Source of the DNA: an uncultured Oscillibacter sp.
GTDB taxonomy: Bacteria; Bacillota; Clostridia; Oscillospirales; Oscillospiraceae
Length of the DNA: 20,501 nucleotides
NCBI RefSeq assembly: GCF_900544955.1
Contig: NZ_UQXD01000041.1
Location: forward strand, 1 to 20,501
Reading direction: 5' to 3'
Each line of letters opens with the position of its first letter. Position 1 is the stretch's first letter. Under the pieces are notes generated by a model. It saw only the letters and a list, made by a program, of their open reading frames with translations. It was not told the DNA's origin and ran no database searches. Positions 5,069-14,469 of the stretch are shown here, one piece after another. Position numbers and translations under genes: made by a program.

Positions 5069-6085
5069 ATGAAAGTGACCATCAGCGACGTGGCCCGGCT
5101 GGCGGGGGTCTCCACCGCCACCGTCTCCCACACCATCAACAACACCCGCTACGTCTCCAGCGAGACCAAGGAGCGGGTGTACCAGGCCATCGCAGAGCTG
5201 GGCTACACCCCCGACGCCTCCGCCCGCAGCTTCCGCACCGGGAAGAAGAAGACCATCGGCTTCATCGTGCCGGATATCTCCAACAAGTTTTTCGGCACCA
5301 TGATCGAGTCGGTGGAGAACTATCTCTCCGGCCACGGCTACCATCTGATCATCGCCAATACCAAGGAGGACATGGACCGGGAGGAGACCAACATCCGCCT
5401 GCTGACGGCGGGGCTGGTGGACGGGCTGCTGGTGGCCAGCACCATGGAGGACTTCGGCCGCTTCGACCAGCTGATTCCCGCGGGCTTTCCGGTGGTGCTG
5501 GTGGACCGGACCTTTGAGGTCAAGAAGTACTCCTCCATCTGCGTGTCCAACTTCCAGCCCATCTACCGCAGCGTCTGCCGCCTGGCGGGGAAGGGGGACC
5601 AGCGCATCGGCATCATCGGCGGACTGCCCCGGCTGTCCTCCACCAAGGAGCGCATCTCCGCCTACCAGCAGGCGGTGGTGGACTGCGGCCTGCCCCAGGA
5701 CGAGTCGCTGATCCGCTACGGCGACTCCATGGAAAACAGCGCCCGGACCTGCCTGGACGAGCTGCTGGAGCAGAAGTGCGACGCGGTGATCGTCTGCCAG
5801 GGGCTGATGGCCTCGGAGACCATCATCTATCTCCATAAGAAGGGCATCCGGCTATCCAGCGACATCGACCTGGTGAGCTTTGTGGACTACGACTCCAATT
5901 TCTACCAGCTATACGCCAACCAGATGGACTGCATCGTGCAGCCGGTGGAGGACCTGGGGGAGGCCGCCGGAGAGCAGATCCTCAAGCGCATCGAGGACCC
6001 GGAGGCCCCCATCTTTGAAAAGGTGCTGACCTCCGCCTACCGTCCTTATAATATCCCGGATTCCTGGACCCATTCCGACCGGTGA
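5069..6085 (+). CDS. LacI/GalR-family transcriptional regulator, probable regulator of gap and of itself
   Basis: The 338-aa protein has the standard LacI-family plan. Residues 4-23 form the helix-turn-helix (TISDVARLAGVSTATVSHTI), residues about 47-57 the hinge helix (TPDASARSFRT), and the region from about 61 a periplasmic-binding-protein-like effector domain (KTIGFIVPDISNKFF onward). The ATG at 5069 is chosen because the family starts with MxVTIxDVA and an AAAGGATGG site lies 8-9 nt upstream. One oddity is that the hinge leucine, which in PurR (L54) and LacI wedges into the central CpG, is F55 here. Palindromes with the same core in its own leader and in the divergent gap leader suggest which genes it controls. 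The effector ligand cannot be deduced. Transcription ends at the terminator 6092-6124. Confidence 0.9.
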   Translation: MKVTISDVARLAGVSTATVSHTINNTRYVSSETKERVYQAIAELGYTPDASARSFRTGKKKTIGFIVPDISNKFFGTMIESVENYLSGHGYHLIIANTKEDMDREETNIRLLTAGLVDGLLVASTMEDFGRFDQLIPAGFPVVLVDRTFEVKKYSSICVSNFQPIYRSVCRLAGKGDQRIGIIGGLPRLSSTKERISAYQQAVVDCGLPQDESLIRYGDSMENSARTCLDELLEQKCDAVIVCQGLMASETIIYLHKKGIRLSSDIDLVSFVDYDSNFYQLYANQMDCIVQPVEDLGEAAGEQILKRIEDPEAPIFEKVLTSAYRPYNIPDSWTHSDR

Positions 6086-6091
6086 GCCCAA

Positions 6092-6124
6092 GGCCCGGCG
6101 CCAACGGCGCCGGGCCCTCTTTTG
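6092..6124 (+). terminator. Intrinsic terminator after the LacI-family gene
   Basis: Perfect 11-bp stem GGCCCGGCGCC (6092-6102) and GGCGCCGGGCC (6106-6116), AAC loop, then CTCTTTTGT. Confidence 0.85.
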
Positions 6125-6138
6125 TACGCTTTTGCGGC

Positions 6139-6167
6139 TTGACAAACGGCCCGGCAGCCGCCATGAT
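6139..6167 (+). promoter_or_regulatory. Possible promoter of the PatB/MalY-type gene
   Basis: TTGACA (6139-6144), 17-bp spacer and a weak CATGAT (6162-6167). A short inverted repeat, TGGGA-CTA-TCCCA, follows at 6167-6179 and could be a weak operator or chance. Confidence 0.4.
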
Positions 6168-6202
6168 GGGACTATCCCAAGACGAAGAGGAGCGAGATTT
6201 CC

Positions 6203-7372
6203 ATGCGATATGATTTTGACCAGGTGATCGACCGGTCCCAAAACCACGCCGCCAAGTACGACGAGCGGAAGAAGAAATTCGGCACGGAGGACGTCATTCC
6301 CCTGTGGATCGCGGATATGGACTTCCGCACCGCCCAACCCATCATCGACGCCCTGACCGCCCGGGCCCAGGAGGGCATCTGGGGCTACACCGCCCGGCCG
6401 GAGAGCTATTTTGAGGCCATCCGGGCTTGGCAAAAGCGCCGCAACGGCTGGGACATCCGCCCGGAGCTCATGAGCTTCAGCCTGGGGGTGGTGCAGACCA
6501 TCTCCGCCATGGTGAAGCTGTTCACCCCGGAGGGGGGCAATGTGCTGATCCAGACGCCGGTGTACTCGGAGTTTTACGACATGGCGGAGGCCTGGAACCG
6601 GAATGTGCTGGAAAACCGGTTTGTGGAGCGGGACGGCAAGTGGAGCGTGGACTGGGCGGACTTTGAGGAGAAGGTGGCCCAGGCGGACCTGTTTTTGCTG
6701 TGCAGCCCCCACAACCCCCTGGGGATTGTCTGGACGCCGGAGGAGCTGCGGCGGATGGCGGAGCTGTGCATGAAACACCACGTGGTGCTCTTCTCCGACG
6801 AGATTCACTCCGACCTGATTTTCCACGGGAAGAAGCACACCCCGGTGGCGTCGCTGTCCCCGGAGATCGGGGCCTATGCGGTCACTGGTATTTCCGGCAC
6901 CAAGACCTTCAATCTGGCGGGCCTTCAGGCCAGCACGGTGGTGTTCCCCAACGCGCACATGAAGCGGGTCTTCGACCACTACTGGCAGTGCATGGACATT
7001 CACCGGAACAACGCCTTCTCCCTCACCGCCATGGAGGCGGCCTTCACCGGCGGGGAGGAGTGGCTGGAGCAGCTTCTGCCCTATCTCAGCGCCAATTTTG
7101 ACTATGTGACGGCGTACTGCGAGGCCCACATCCCCGGCGTCAGGACCTATGCCCCGGACGCCACCTATCTCATGTGGCTGGACTGCCGGGGGCTGGGGCT
7201 GAGCAACCAGGCGCTGCACGACTTCATGATTCAAAAGGCCGGGTTGGGGCTGAACGACGGATGGTCCTTCGGCCGGAGCCTCAGCGGGTTCATGCGGCTG
7301 AACGCCGCCTGCCCCAGAAGCGTGCTGGAGCAGGCCATGGCGCGGCTGGAGGCGGCGGTGAAGGCACTGTAA
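6203..7372 (+). CDS. patB: PLP-dependent C-S lyase of the PatB/MalY family (cystathionine beta-lyase type)
   Basis: The 389-aa protein is a fold-type I aminotransferase-like enzyme. Family hallmarks are WIADMDF near residue 35, GYTARPESYFEAI near 61, the NPLG motif (171-174), DEIHSDL (199-205) and the PLP Schiff-base lysine K234 in SGTKTFNLAGLQ. PatB/MalY enzymes cleave cystathionine or cysteine conjugates to a thiol, pyruvate and ammonia in methionine and sulfur metabolism; MalY also acts as a regulatory protein in Escherichia coli. An aminotransferase activity cannot be excluded. The ATG is supported by AGAGGAG (6186-6192). The gene appears monocistronic, with a promoter-like TTGACA upstream and a branched terminator downstream. 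Confidence 0.9.
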   Translation: MRYDFDQVIDRSQNHAAKYDERKKKFGTEDVIPLWIADMDFRTAQPIIDALTARAQEGIWGYTARPESYFEAIRAWQKRRNGWDIRPELMSFSLGVVQTISAMVKLFTPEGGNVLIQTPVYSEFYDMAEAWNRNVLENRFVERDGKWSVDWADFEEKVAQADLFLLCSPHNPLGIVWTPEELRRMAELCMKHHVVLFSDEIHSDLIFHGKKHTPVASLSPEIGAYAVTGISGTKTFNLAGLQASTVVFPNAHMKRVFDHYWQCMDIHRNNAFSLTAMEAAFTGGEEWLEQLLPYLSANFDYVTAYCEAHIPGVRTYAPDATYLMWLDCRGLGLSNQALHDFMIQKAGLGLNDGWSFGRSLSGFMRLNAACPRSVLEQAMARLEAAVKAL

Positions 7373-7386
7373 AGAAGAATCGGTTT

Positions 7387-7440
7387 CCACCGGGGCGGCG
7401 GTTTCGCAGGCGGTTTCCTGCGGAGGCGCCGCCCTGGTTT
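7387..7440 (+). terminator. Terminator after the PatB/MalY-type gene
   Basis: Outer arms GGGCGGCG (7393-7400) and CGCCGCCC (7427-7434), inner arms CGCAGG (7405-7410) and CCTGCG (7417-7422), followed by TGGTTTTGG. The following 120 bp up to the fumC promoter hold no recognisable gene. Confidence 0.7.
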
Positions 7441-7560
7441 TGGTGCTGCGGGGGCGGAGGGTCCACAGCGGGGAGGGAGGGGACAGGAGCGCCTTACCTG
7501 TCTGGCCGGGAGGAGGGACGTTCGCCCCCGGCATCGGGTCCCCGCACCGTCACTTCCGTC

Positions 7561-7589
7561 TTGTAATTTCCCCACTCGCCCGGTATAAT
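7561..7589 (+). promoter_or_regulatory. Promoter of fumC
   Basis: TTGTAA (7561-7566), exactly 17 bp, then a consensus TATAAT (7584-7589). The start codon lies 38 bp downstream with GGGGGA as ribosome binding site. Confidence 0.75.
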
Positions 7590-7626
7590 GATCCCAAATC
7601 ATCAATTTTAGATGGGGGAAAACGCT

Positions 7627-8985
<1,359 letters not shown>

Positions 8986-8990
8986 CGGCG

Positions 8991-9034
8991 GTATCCCGCC
9001 CCTGCGATTTATTTCGCGGGGGCGGGATACTTTT
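8991..9034 (+). terminator. Intrinsic terminator of fumC
   Basis: GTATCCCGCCCC (8991-9002) pairs with GGGGCGGGATAC (9019-9030), with a GCG/CGC inner pairing and then TTTTC. It lies 5 bp after the stop codon. Confidence 0.9.
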
Positions 9035-9093
9035 CTGCCCTCCGCCGTTGTAAAAGCAGAGAGACGGATTTTGACACAGAGGAGGCGAAGGCT

Positions 9094-9621
9094 TTGCTGG
9101 CGATGTATCTTGCCATGCTGGAGACGGAGGAGGACCGGGTGCGGTTTCTGCGGCTTCATGACGCCTGGGAGAAAAAGCTCTACGCCGTGGCGCTCCGCAT
9201 ACTGGGAAATCCCACCCAGGCGGAGGACGCGGTGCAGCAGACCTGGTTTCAGCTGCTGCGGCACTGGAAGCGGGTGGCGGCCCTGCCCCGGGAGGAGGCC
9301 GGGGGTTACGCGGTGACGGTAGTGAAAAACGCGGCGCTGGACCTGCTGCGCCAGGAGCGGCGGACGGTTCGCCTGCCGGAGGGCTGGGACCCGCCCGCCC
9401 CCGAGATGGGAGAGGCTGGGTACCGCTATCTGGTGGCGCTGATCCGGGCGCTGCCGGAGGGCTACCGCCGGGTATTGGAGCTGAAATGCGTGGAGGAGCG
9501 GACCAACCGGGAGATCGCCCGGCGGCTGGGCCTCAATGAGTCCACGGTGGCCACCCGGGTGCTCCGGGGGCGCGCCCTGCTGGCGGAGGCGCTGGAGAGA
9601 GGGGGGAAGTCCTGTGGATGA
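9094..9621 (+). CDS. RNA polymerase sigma factor, sigma-70 / ECF-like family
   Basis: The 175-aa protein has the small two-domain layout of ECF sigma factors. Sigma region 2 spans roughly residues 17-90 (DAWEKKLYAVALRILGNPTQ, then AEDAVQQTWFQLLRHW). Region 4 spans roughly 113-165, with a helix-turn-helix (TNREIARRLGLNESTVATRV) that reads the -35 element. The start is taken as TTG at 9094 because GGAGG (9080-9084) lies 9 nt upstream; the ATG at 9103 would be too far. The stop overlaps the next gene by 8 nt, and that gene encodes a membrane protein with anti-sigma architecture, so the two should form a regulator pair. The target promoter is not evident in the window. Confidence 0.88.
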   Translation: MLAMYLAMLETEEDRVRFLRLHDAWEKKLYAVALRILGNPTQAEDAVQQTWFQLLRHWKRVAALPREEAGGYAVTVVKNAALDLLRQERRTVRLPEGWDPPAPEMGEAGYRYLVALIRALPEGYRRVLELKCVEERTNREIARRLGLNESTVATRVLRGRALLAEALERGGKSCG

Positions 9622-10708
9622 GCGGGAGGCGCTGCTGCGGCGGGCGCTGATGGAGGCAAATCTGGCGGACTATGCCGCCGTCCCGGCGGGGGAGCCGGAG
9701 TTCTCTCCCCGGTATCTGCGCCGCCGGGCCCGGCTGCTGGCGGACCCCTTCCGCTGGGCGAAAAAGCGGGCCAGGCCCCTCTGGCGGCGGGCGGTGCAAA
9801 GCGCCGCCTGCGCGGCGCTGGCCTGCGCGGTGGCCTTGGGGGCGGCCATGGCCGTAAGCCCCACGGTCCGGGCGGCGGTGCTGGGTTGGCTGCGGGAGCT
9901 TACCGGTCCGAGTATTCACTATTCCCCCACGGCGGAGGCGGCGCCCTCCGCCGAGCCGCCCCGGTGGCGGCCCAGTGCATTGCCGGAAGGGTGGCGGCTG
10001 TACAGCCTCGGCACGCCGGGGCCGGGCGGCGCCGTGACCTGGTACTACCGGAACGGGGAGGAGCGCCTGACCTTTCACTGCTGGTCCGGCGGCAGCGTGG
10101 GGGCCACCCTCTCCTGCGACGCGGAGGACGCCTGGGAGGCCGCCGCGGTGAACGGCCGGCCCGCCGACTTCTACCGGGACAAGGCCGGAAACCTGCTGGT
10201 CTGGGAGGGGGCGGACGGCGTCCTGTTCCAGCTCCAGGGACCGCTGGACCGGCCGGCGCTGGAGGAGATCGCGGAGGGCGTCGCGGAGACGGCGGCGGAG
10301 CCGCTGCCGGCGTACCGCCTGGGCTGGCTGCCGGAGGGGGCCGGGGAGCCCTATGGCCGTTCCGTCCTCCGGGAGGCGGTGGAGGAGCAGTTCACGGCGG
10401 CGGACGGCACCGTGTGTTCCTGGCTCTATGCTTCGGCGGGGGCCGGGCCCCTGGCGGTGCCGCCGGGGGAGGCGGAGGCCGTGACGGTGCGGGGCGTCCA
10501 GGGGCGGTACTGGGCCCCAGCGGCAGAGGACGCCGGGGGCGTCACCGTCACCGTGGGCAGCGGGGCGGAGGGGGAGACCTACCGCCTGGCGGACGCGGAC
10601 CAGACGGCTGTCCTGGTGTGGACGGAGGACGGCGTCACCTTCCGCCTCCGGGGGGCGCTGGACCGGGACACCCTGCTCCGCATGGCGGAGAGCGTGACGG
10701 CCGAATAG
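9614..10708 (+). CDS. Membrane anti-sigma-like protein with two DUF4367-like repeats
   Basis: I start this gene at GTG 9614, inside the end of the sigma gene, behind GGGGGGAAG (9602-9609); it is 364 aa from there. An alternative is the ATG at 9647. The N-terminus (1-60) is cytoplasmic and basic, one transmembrane helix lies at about 61-81 (VQSAACAALACAVALGAAMA), and SPTVRAAVLGWLREL follows, as in many Firmicutes anti-sigma-like proteins. The extracytoplasmic part has two related modules, about 117-228 and 234-364. Each begins with a LPEGW/LPEGA-type segment and ends with a matched motif (VLFQLQGPLDRPALEEIAEG and VTFRLRGALDRDTLLRMAES), as in DUF4367 domains. It probably holds the upstream sigma factor at the membrane until an envelope signal is sensed; this is inferred from the pairing. 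Confidence 0.75.
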   Translation: MDEREALLRRALMEANLADYAAVPAGEPEFSPRYLRRRARLLADPFRWAKKRARPLWRRAVQSAACAALACAVALGAAMAVSPTVRAAVLGWLRELTGPSIHYSPTAEAAPSAEPPRWRPSALPEGWRLYSLGTPGPGGAVTWYYRNGEERLTFHCWSGGSVGATLSCDAEDAWEAAAVNGRPADFYRDKAGNLLVWEGADGVLFQLQGPLDRPALEEIAEGVAETAAEPLPAYRLGWLPEGAGEPYGRSVLREAVEEQFTAADGTVCSWLYASAGAGPLAVPPGEAEAVTVRGVQGRYWAPAAEDAGGVTVTVGSGAEGETYRLADADQTAVLVWTEDGVTFRLRGALDRDTLLRMAESVTAE

Positions 10709-10727
10709 CACCGCTATGGCTTTGCAA

Positions 10728-10769
10728 CGCCACGCCCCGGCGCATGATGCGCCGGGGCGTGGCGTTTTT
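10728..10769 (+). terminator. Intrinsic terminator of the sigma/anti-sigma operon
   Basis: Perfect 17-bp stem (10728-10744 with 10748-10764), TGA loop, then TTTTT. One of the strongest terminators in the window. Confidence 0.95.
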
Positions 10770-10984
10770 CGGCGGCGCCGGGGAGCGGAGCGAGGAGAGA
10801 AGCTGCGGGAAACCGGAAAACTATGCACATTTGGTGAATATATACACACTTGCATCCATCCGGCGGCCCCCAGTCCCCGCCCCGTGCAGGTCAAGGCCGC
10901 CGCAGGGAGATGTGGCGGAGGAAGATATTGGCAAAATGAGCAAAAGCGTTGAAAGGAACCCGGAAATGTTGTGCAACATGACAC

Positions 10985-11014
10985 TTGCATAAATATTCAG
11001 TTAGGGCGTATAAT
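10985..11014 (+). promoter_or_regulatory. Promoter of the arginine operon (argG)
   Basis: TTGCAT (10985-10990), 18-bp spacer, TATAAT (11009-11014), 38 bp before the argG ATG. The -35 element is overlapped by an ARG box. The preceding 215 bp (10770-10984) have no gene; they contain a second copy of ACACTTGCAT (10846-10855, also 10981-10990) and an ATGTTG-TG-CAACAT inverted repeat (10966-10979). Confidence 0.75.
10986..10999 (+). promoter_or_regulatory. ARG-box-like operator (ArgR/AhrC) at argG
   Basis: TGCATAAATATTCA differs by one base from the palindromic ArgR/AhrC box pattern TGAATAAATATTCA. It lies across the -35 element, where a bound arginine repressor would block initiation. A weaker half-match, TGAATATATACACA, lies at 10835-10848 and could be a distal site. 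Confidence 0.65.
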
Positions 11015-11052
11015 CCAAACATCATCCAAACAACACGGGAGGAGCTTCCATC

Positions 11053-12279
11053 ATGAAGAAGGATAAGAAAGACATCAAGAAGATCGTGCTGGCCTATTCC
11101 GGTGGCCTGGATACCTCCATCATCATCCCCTGGCTGAAGGAGAACTACAACAACCCCGAGATCATCGCCGTGGCCGGCGACGTGGGGCAGAATGACGAGC
11201 TGGACGGGCTGGAGGAGAAGGCCCTCAAAACCGGCGCCAGCAAGCTGTACATCGCGGACCTCACCGACGAGATGGTGGACGAGGTGATCCTCCCCTCCCT
11301 AAAGATGGGCGCAACCTACGAGCAGTACCTGCTGGGCACTGCCTTTGCCCGGCCCATCATCGGCAAAAAGCTGGTGGAGATCGCCAAGGCCGAGGGGGCC
11401 GACGCCATCTGCCACGGCTGCACCGGCAAGGGCAACGACCAGGTCCGCTTCGAGCTGGCCATCAAGCGCTTCGCCCCGGACATGACCATCATCGCCCCGT
11501 GGCGGGAGTGGGACATCAAGGGCCGGGACGAGGAGATCGACTACGCCGAATCCCACAACGTGCCGCTGAAGATCTCCCGGGAGACCAACTACTCCAAGGA
11601 CAAGAACCTGTGGCACCTGAGCCACGAGGGACTGGATCTGGAGGACCCCGCCAACGAGCCCCTGTATGAGAAGCCCGGCTTTTTGGAGATGGGCGTCTCC
11701 CCCATCACCGCCCCCGACGTCCCCACCTACGTCACCATCGACTTTGAAAAGGGCGTGCCCGTGGCCGTAGACGGCGAGAAGATGAAGGCCAGCGACATCA
11801 TCCGCAAGCTGAACCGCCTGGGCGGCGAGAACGGCATCGGCCTGCTGGACATCGTGGAAAACCGGCTGGTGGGCATGAAGGACCGGGGCGTGTACGAGAC
11901 CCCCGGCGGCACCATCCTCTACAAGGCCCACCAGTGCCTGGAGATGCTCACCGTGGACAAGGATACCGCCCACATGAAGAGCAAGCTGGCGGTGGACTTC
12001 GCGGACCTGGTGTACAACGGCAAGTGGTTCACCCCCCTGCGGGAGGCCCTCAGCGCCTTTGCCGACGCCACCCAGGTCCATGTCACCGGCAGCGTGAAGC
12101 TGAAGCTCTACAAGGGCAACATGATCACCGCCGCCATCACCTCTCCCGAGTCGCTGTACTCCGAGGAGCTGGTGACCTTCAACGAGAGCAGCTACGACCA
12201 GACCAACGCCACCGGCTTCATCAACCTGTGGGGCCTGCCGGACACGGTGCTGGCGCTGCGGGAGCAGGGAAAGCTCTGA
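11053..12279 (+). CDS. argG: Argininosuccinate synthase
   Basis: The 408-aa enzyme joins citrulline and aspartate using ATP, the penultimate step of arginine synthesis. Residues 12-23 (VLAYSGGLDTSI) form the N-type ATP pyrophosphatase loop. HGCTGKGNDQVRFELA from residue 121 and SRETNYSKDKNLWHLSHEG are class signatures, and FxSPITAPD-type and C-terminal blocks are intact. Length is normal. The ATG at 11053 follows GGAGGAG (11038-11044). It is first in the arginine cluster, behind the ARG-box-controlled promoter. The 130-bp spacer to argH is the longest inside the cluster and is GC-rich, but I see no terminator with a T-run in it. Confidence 0.97.
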   Translation: MKKDKKDIKKIVLAYSGGLDTSIIIPWLKENYNNPEIIAVAGDVGQNDELDGLEEKALKTGASKLYIADLTDEMVDEVILPSLKMGATYEQYLLGTAFARPIIGKKLVEIAKAEGADAICHGCTGKGNDQVRFELAIKRFAPDMTIIAPWREWDIKGRDEEIDYAESHNVPLKISRETNYSKDKNLWHLSHEGLDLEDPANEPLYEKPGFLEMGVSPITAPDVPTYVTIDFEKGVPVAVDGEKMKASDIIRKLNRLGGENGIGLLDIVENRLVGMKDRGVYETPGGTILYKAHQCLEMLTVDKDTAHMKSKLAVDFADLVYNGKWFTPLREALSAFADATQVHVTGSVKLKLYKGNMITAAITSPESLYSEELVTFNESSYDQTNATGFINLWGLPDTVLALREQGKL

Positions 12280-12409
12280 GAGACCCTCCGCCCCTTCTGC
12301 CGGGGGCGGGCGCGCCGGGGACTGCCCCTGGGGCACATTTGAAAAGAAAAACGCGGTGCGGGACGGAGAATTTCTTCGCCCCGCGTCTGCGGTGAAAGGA
12401 TACACGACT

Positions 12410-13798
12410 ATGAAATTATGGGGCGGACGGTTTCAAAAGGAGACCGATGACCTGGTGAACGACTTCAACGCCTCCATCCAGTTCGACCAGCGGCTGTACC
12501 GGGAGGACATCACCGGCTCCCTGGCCCACGCCGCCATGCTGGCGGACTGCGGCATCATCTCCCGGGAGGACGCGGCGGCCATCACCCGGGGCCTCCGGGA
12601 GATTCTGGAGGACATCGAGGCGGGGAAGGTGGCCTTTACCGCCGAGAACGAGGACATCCACATGAATGTGGAGGCCCTCCTCACCGCCCGCATTGGGGAC
12701 GCCGGCAAGCGCCTCCACACCGCCCGGTCCCGGAACGACCAGGTGGCCCTGGACTTCCGCATGTACGTCCGGAGGCAGATTCCCGTTCTCACGGGGCAGC
12801 TGCTGGAGCTGCTGGCGGTGCTGTGCCGCCAGGGCAGGAAGTACCAGACCGCCGTCATGCCGGGCTACACCCACCTCCAGCGGGCCCAGCCCATCTCCTT
12901 CGCCCAGCACCTGATGGCCTACGCCGCCCAGTTCCGCCGGGACGTCACCCGGCTGGAGGACTGCGGCAGGCGGCTCAACGAGTGCCCGCTGGGCTCCGGC
13001 GCCCTGGCGGGCACCACCTACCCCATCGACCGCTTCGCCACCGCCGCCGCCCTGGGCTTTGACGGCCCCATGTCCAACTCCCTGGACGGCGTGTCCGACC
13101 GGGACTACGCCCTGGAGCTGATGAGCGCCCTGTCCATTTTGATGATGCACCTCAGCCGCTTTTCCGAGGAGATCATCCTCTGGTGCAGCTGGGAGTTCAA
13201 GTTCATCGAGCTGGACGACGCCTACGCCACCGGCTCGTCCATCATGCCCCAGAAGAAAAATCCGGACGTGGCGGAGCTGGTCCGGGGCAAGACCGGCCGG
13301 GTCTACGGCGATCTGATGAGCCTGCTGACCACCATGAAGGGCCTGCCCCTGGCCTACAACAAGGACATGCAGGAGGACAAGGAGCCGGTGTTCGACGCCA
13401 TCGACACCGTGGAGATGTGCCTGCCGGTGTTCACCGCCATGCTGGACACCATGACCGTCCGCACGGACAACATGCGCGCTGCGGCGGGGAAGGGCTTCAT
13501 CAACGCCACCGACTGCGCCGACTACCTGACGAAAAAGGGGATGCCCTTCCGGGACGCCTACACCGCCGTGGGCCGCCTGGTGTCCGCCTGCACCGCCCAG
13601 GGCAAGACCCTGGAGGAGCTGACCCTGGAGGAGCTGCGGGCCGTGTCGCCCCTGTTTGAGGCGGACGTCTACGACGCGCTGAACCTGGAGAACTGCATGG
13701 CCCTGCGGCGGAGCCACGGCGGCCCCGCCGTCGGCGAGACCACCCGGCAGATGGAGGCCGTGGAGCAGTTTGTGGCGGAGCGGACCGCCTGGCAGTGA
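12410..13798 (+). CDS. argH: Argininosuccinate lyase
   Basis: The 462-aa enzyme splits argininosuccinate into arginine and fumarate, the last pathway step. The conserved start MKLWGGRF fixes the ATG at 12410, with AAAGGA (12395-12400) upstream. Family blocks include HTARSRNDQVALDFRMYVR, PGYTHLQRAQPISFAQH and the superfamily signature GSSIMPQKKNPD at about residues 275-286, containing the catalytic serine loop. Length and all blocks are normal. Only 10 bp separate its stop from the lipoprotein gene, so they are almost certainly co-transcribed. The fumarate product could be consumed by FumC encoded elsewhere in this window. Confidence 0.97.
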   Translation: MKLWGGRFQKETDDLVNDFNASIQFDQRLYREDITGSLAHAAMLADCGIISREDAAAITRGLREILEDIEAGKVAFTAENEDIHMNVEALLTARIGDAGKRLHTARSRNDQVALDFRMYVRRQIPVLTGQLLELLAVLCRQGRKYQTAVMPGYTHLQRAQPISFAQHLMAYAAQFRRDVTRLEDCGRRLNECPLGSGALAGTTYPIDRFATAAALGFDGPMSNSLDGVSDRDYALELMSALSILMMHLSRFSEEIILWCSWEFKFIELDDAYATGSSIMPQKKNPDVAELVRGKTGRVYGDLMSLLTTMKGLPLAYNKDMQEDKEPVFDAIDTVEMCLPVFTAMLDTMTVRTDNMRAAAGKGFINATDCADYLTKKGMPFRDAYTAVGRLVSACTAQGKTLEELTLEELRAVSPLFEADVYDALNLENCMALRRSHGGPAVGETTRQMEAVEQFVAERTAWQ

Positions 13799-13808
13799 GG
13801 AGAGGCGC

Positions 13809-14468
13809 ATGAAGAAAGGCATTCTGGCGGCCCTGGCGTGGCTGCTGCTGGCGGCGGGCTGCGCCGCGCCGCCCCCGGCGGCTATGGAGGACGCTCCCAC
13901 AGAGGAGAACCCGGCGTCCCAAGAGGAGCCGGCAACCGAAAAGGATCCGGCGCCCGGTGAAGAGCCGGTCTCCCCGGAGGCGCTCTTTGCCTCCCTGCCG
14001 GACACCCTCCTGCTGGCCAGCGGCGCAGGCGGCTGGTCCATGGAGCTGACGGTGGCGGAGGACGGCGCCTTCTCCGGCGTGTACCACGATTCGGACATGG
14101 GCGTTACGGGGGAGGACTTTCCCAACGGGACCGTGTATACCTGTGCCTTCAGCGGAAAACTCGGCTCGCCCCGGCAGGTGAGCGAGCACACCTACTCCGT
14201 GGCTGTGGAGGCCCAGGAGCGGGAGGAGGCCCCGGCGGTCTCCTACGCGGACGGCGTGCGGTACATCGCCGCCGAGTCCTACGGCCTGGAGGGGGCGGAA
14301 ACGCTGCTGCTGTGCCTGCCCGGCGCGGCGGAGGCGGAGCTGCCGGAGGACTTTCACGCCGGATGGGCCGAGGAGTACCGGGACCCGGCGGCGCTGGACT
14401 TCACCGTGCTGTACAACGAGAGCGCGGGACTGGCCTTCGTGGAATTTCCGGTGAGAGAGGGGACATAA
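13809..14468 (+). CDS. Lipoprotein of unknown function embedded in the arginine operon
   Basis: The 219-aa protein starts with a lipoprotein signal (MKKGILAALAWLLLAAGC) with lipidation expected at C18. A Pro/Glu-rich acidic linker (about 19-57) follows, then a folded domain. The central motif SGAGGWSMELTVAEDGAFSG, followed by YHDSDMG and PNGTVYTCAFSGK, resembles a domain I recall from unnamed Clostridia lipoproteins; the family has no function known to me. The start is set by AGGAGAGG (13798-13805) just upstream of the ATG. It begins 10 bp after argH and its TAA ends one base before the argC ATG, so translation is probably coupled on both sides. Whether it serves arginine metabolism or is a passenger is unclear. 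Base composition matches the neighbours, giving no sign of recent transfer. Confidence 0.8.
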   Translation: MKKGILAALAWLLLAAGCAAPPPAAMEDAPTEENPASQEEPATEKDPAPGEEPVSPEALFASLPDTLLLASGAGGWSMELTVAEDGAFSGVYHDSDMGVTGEDFPNGTVYTCAFSGKLGSPRQVSEHTYSVAVEAQEREEAPAVSYADGVRYIAAESYGLEGAETLLLCLPGAAEAELPEDFHAGWAEEYRDPAALDFTVLYNESAGLAFVEFPVREGT

Positions 14469-14469
14469 G

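Noticed and set aside
12280..12409. Terminator or new promoter between argG and argH
   Set aside because: The spacer is GC-rich with short complementary runs but has no clean stem with a T-tract and no paired -35/-10 elements, so argH is most simply read as part of the argG operon.
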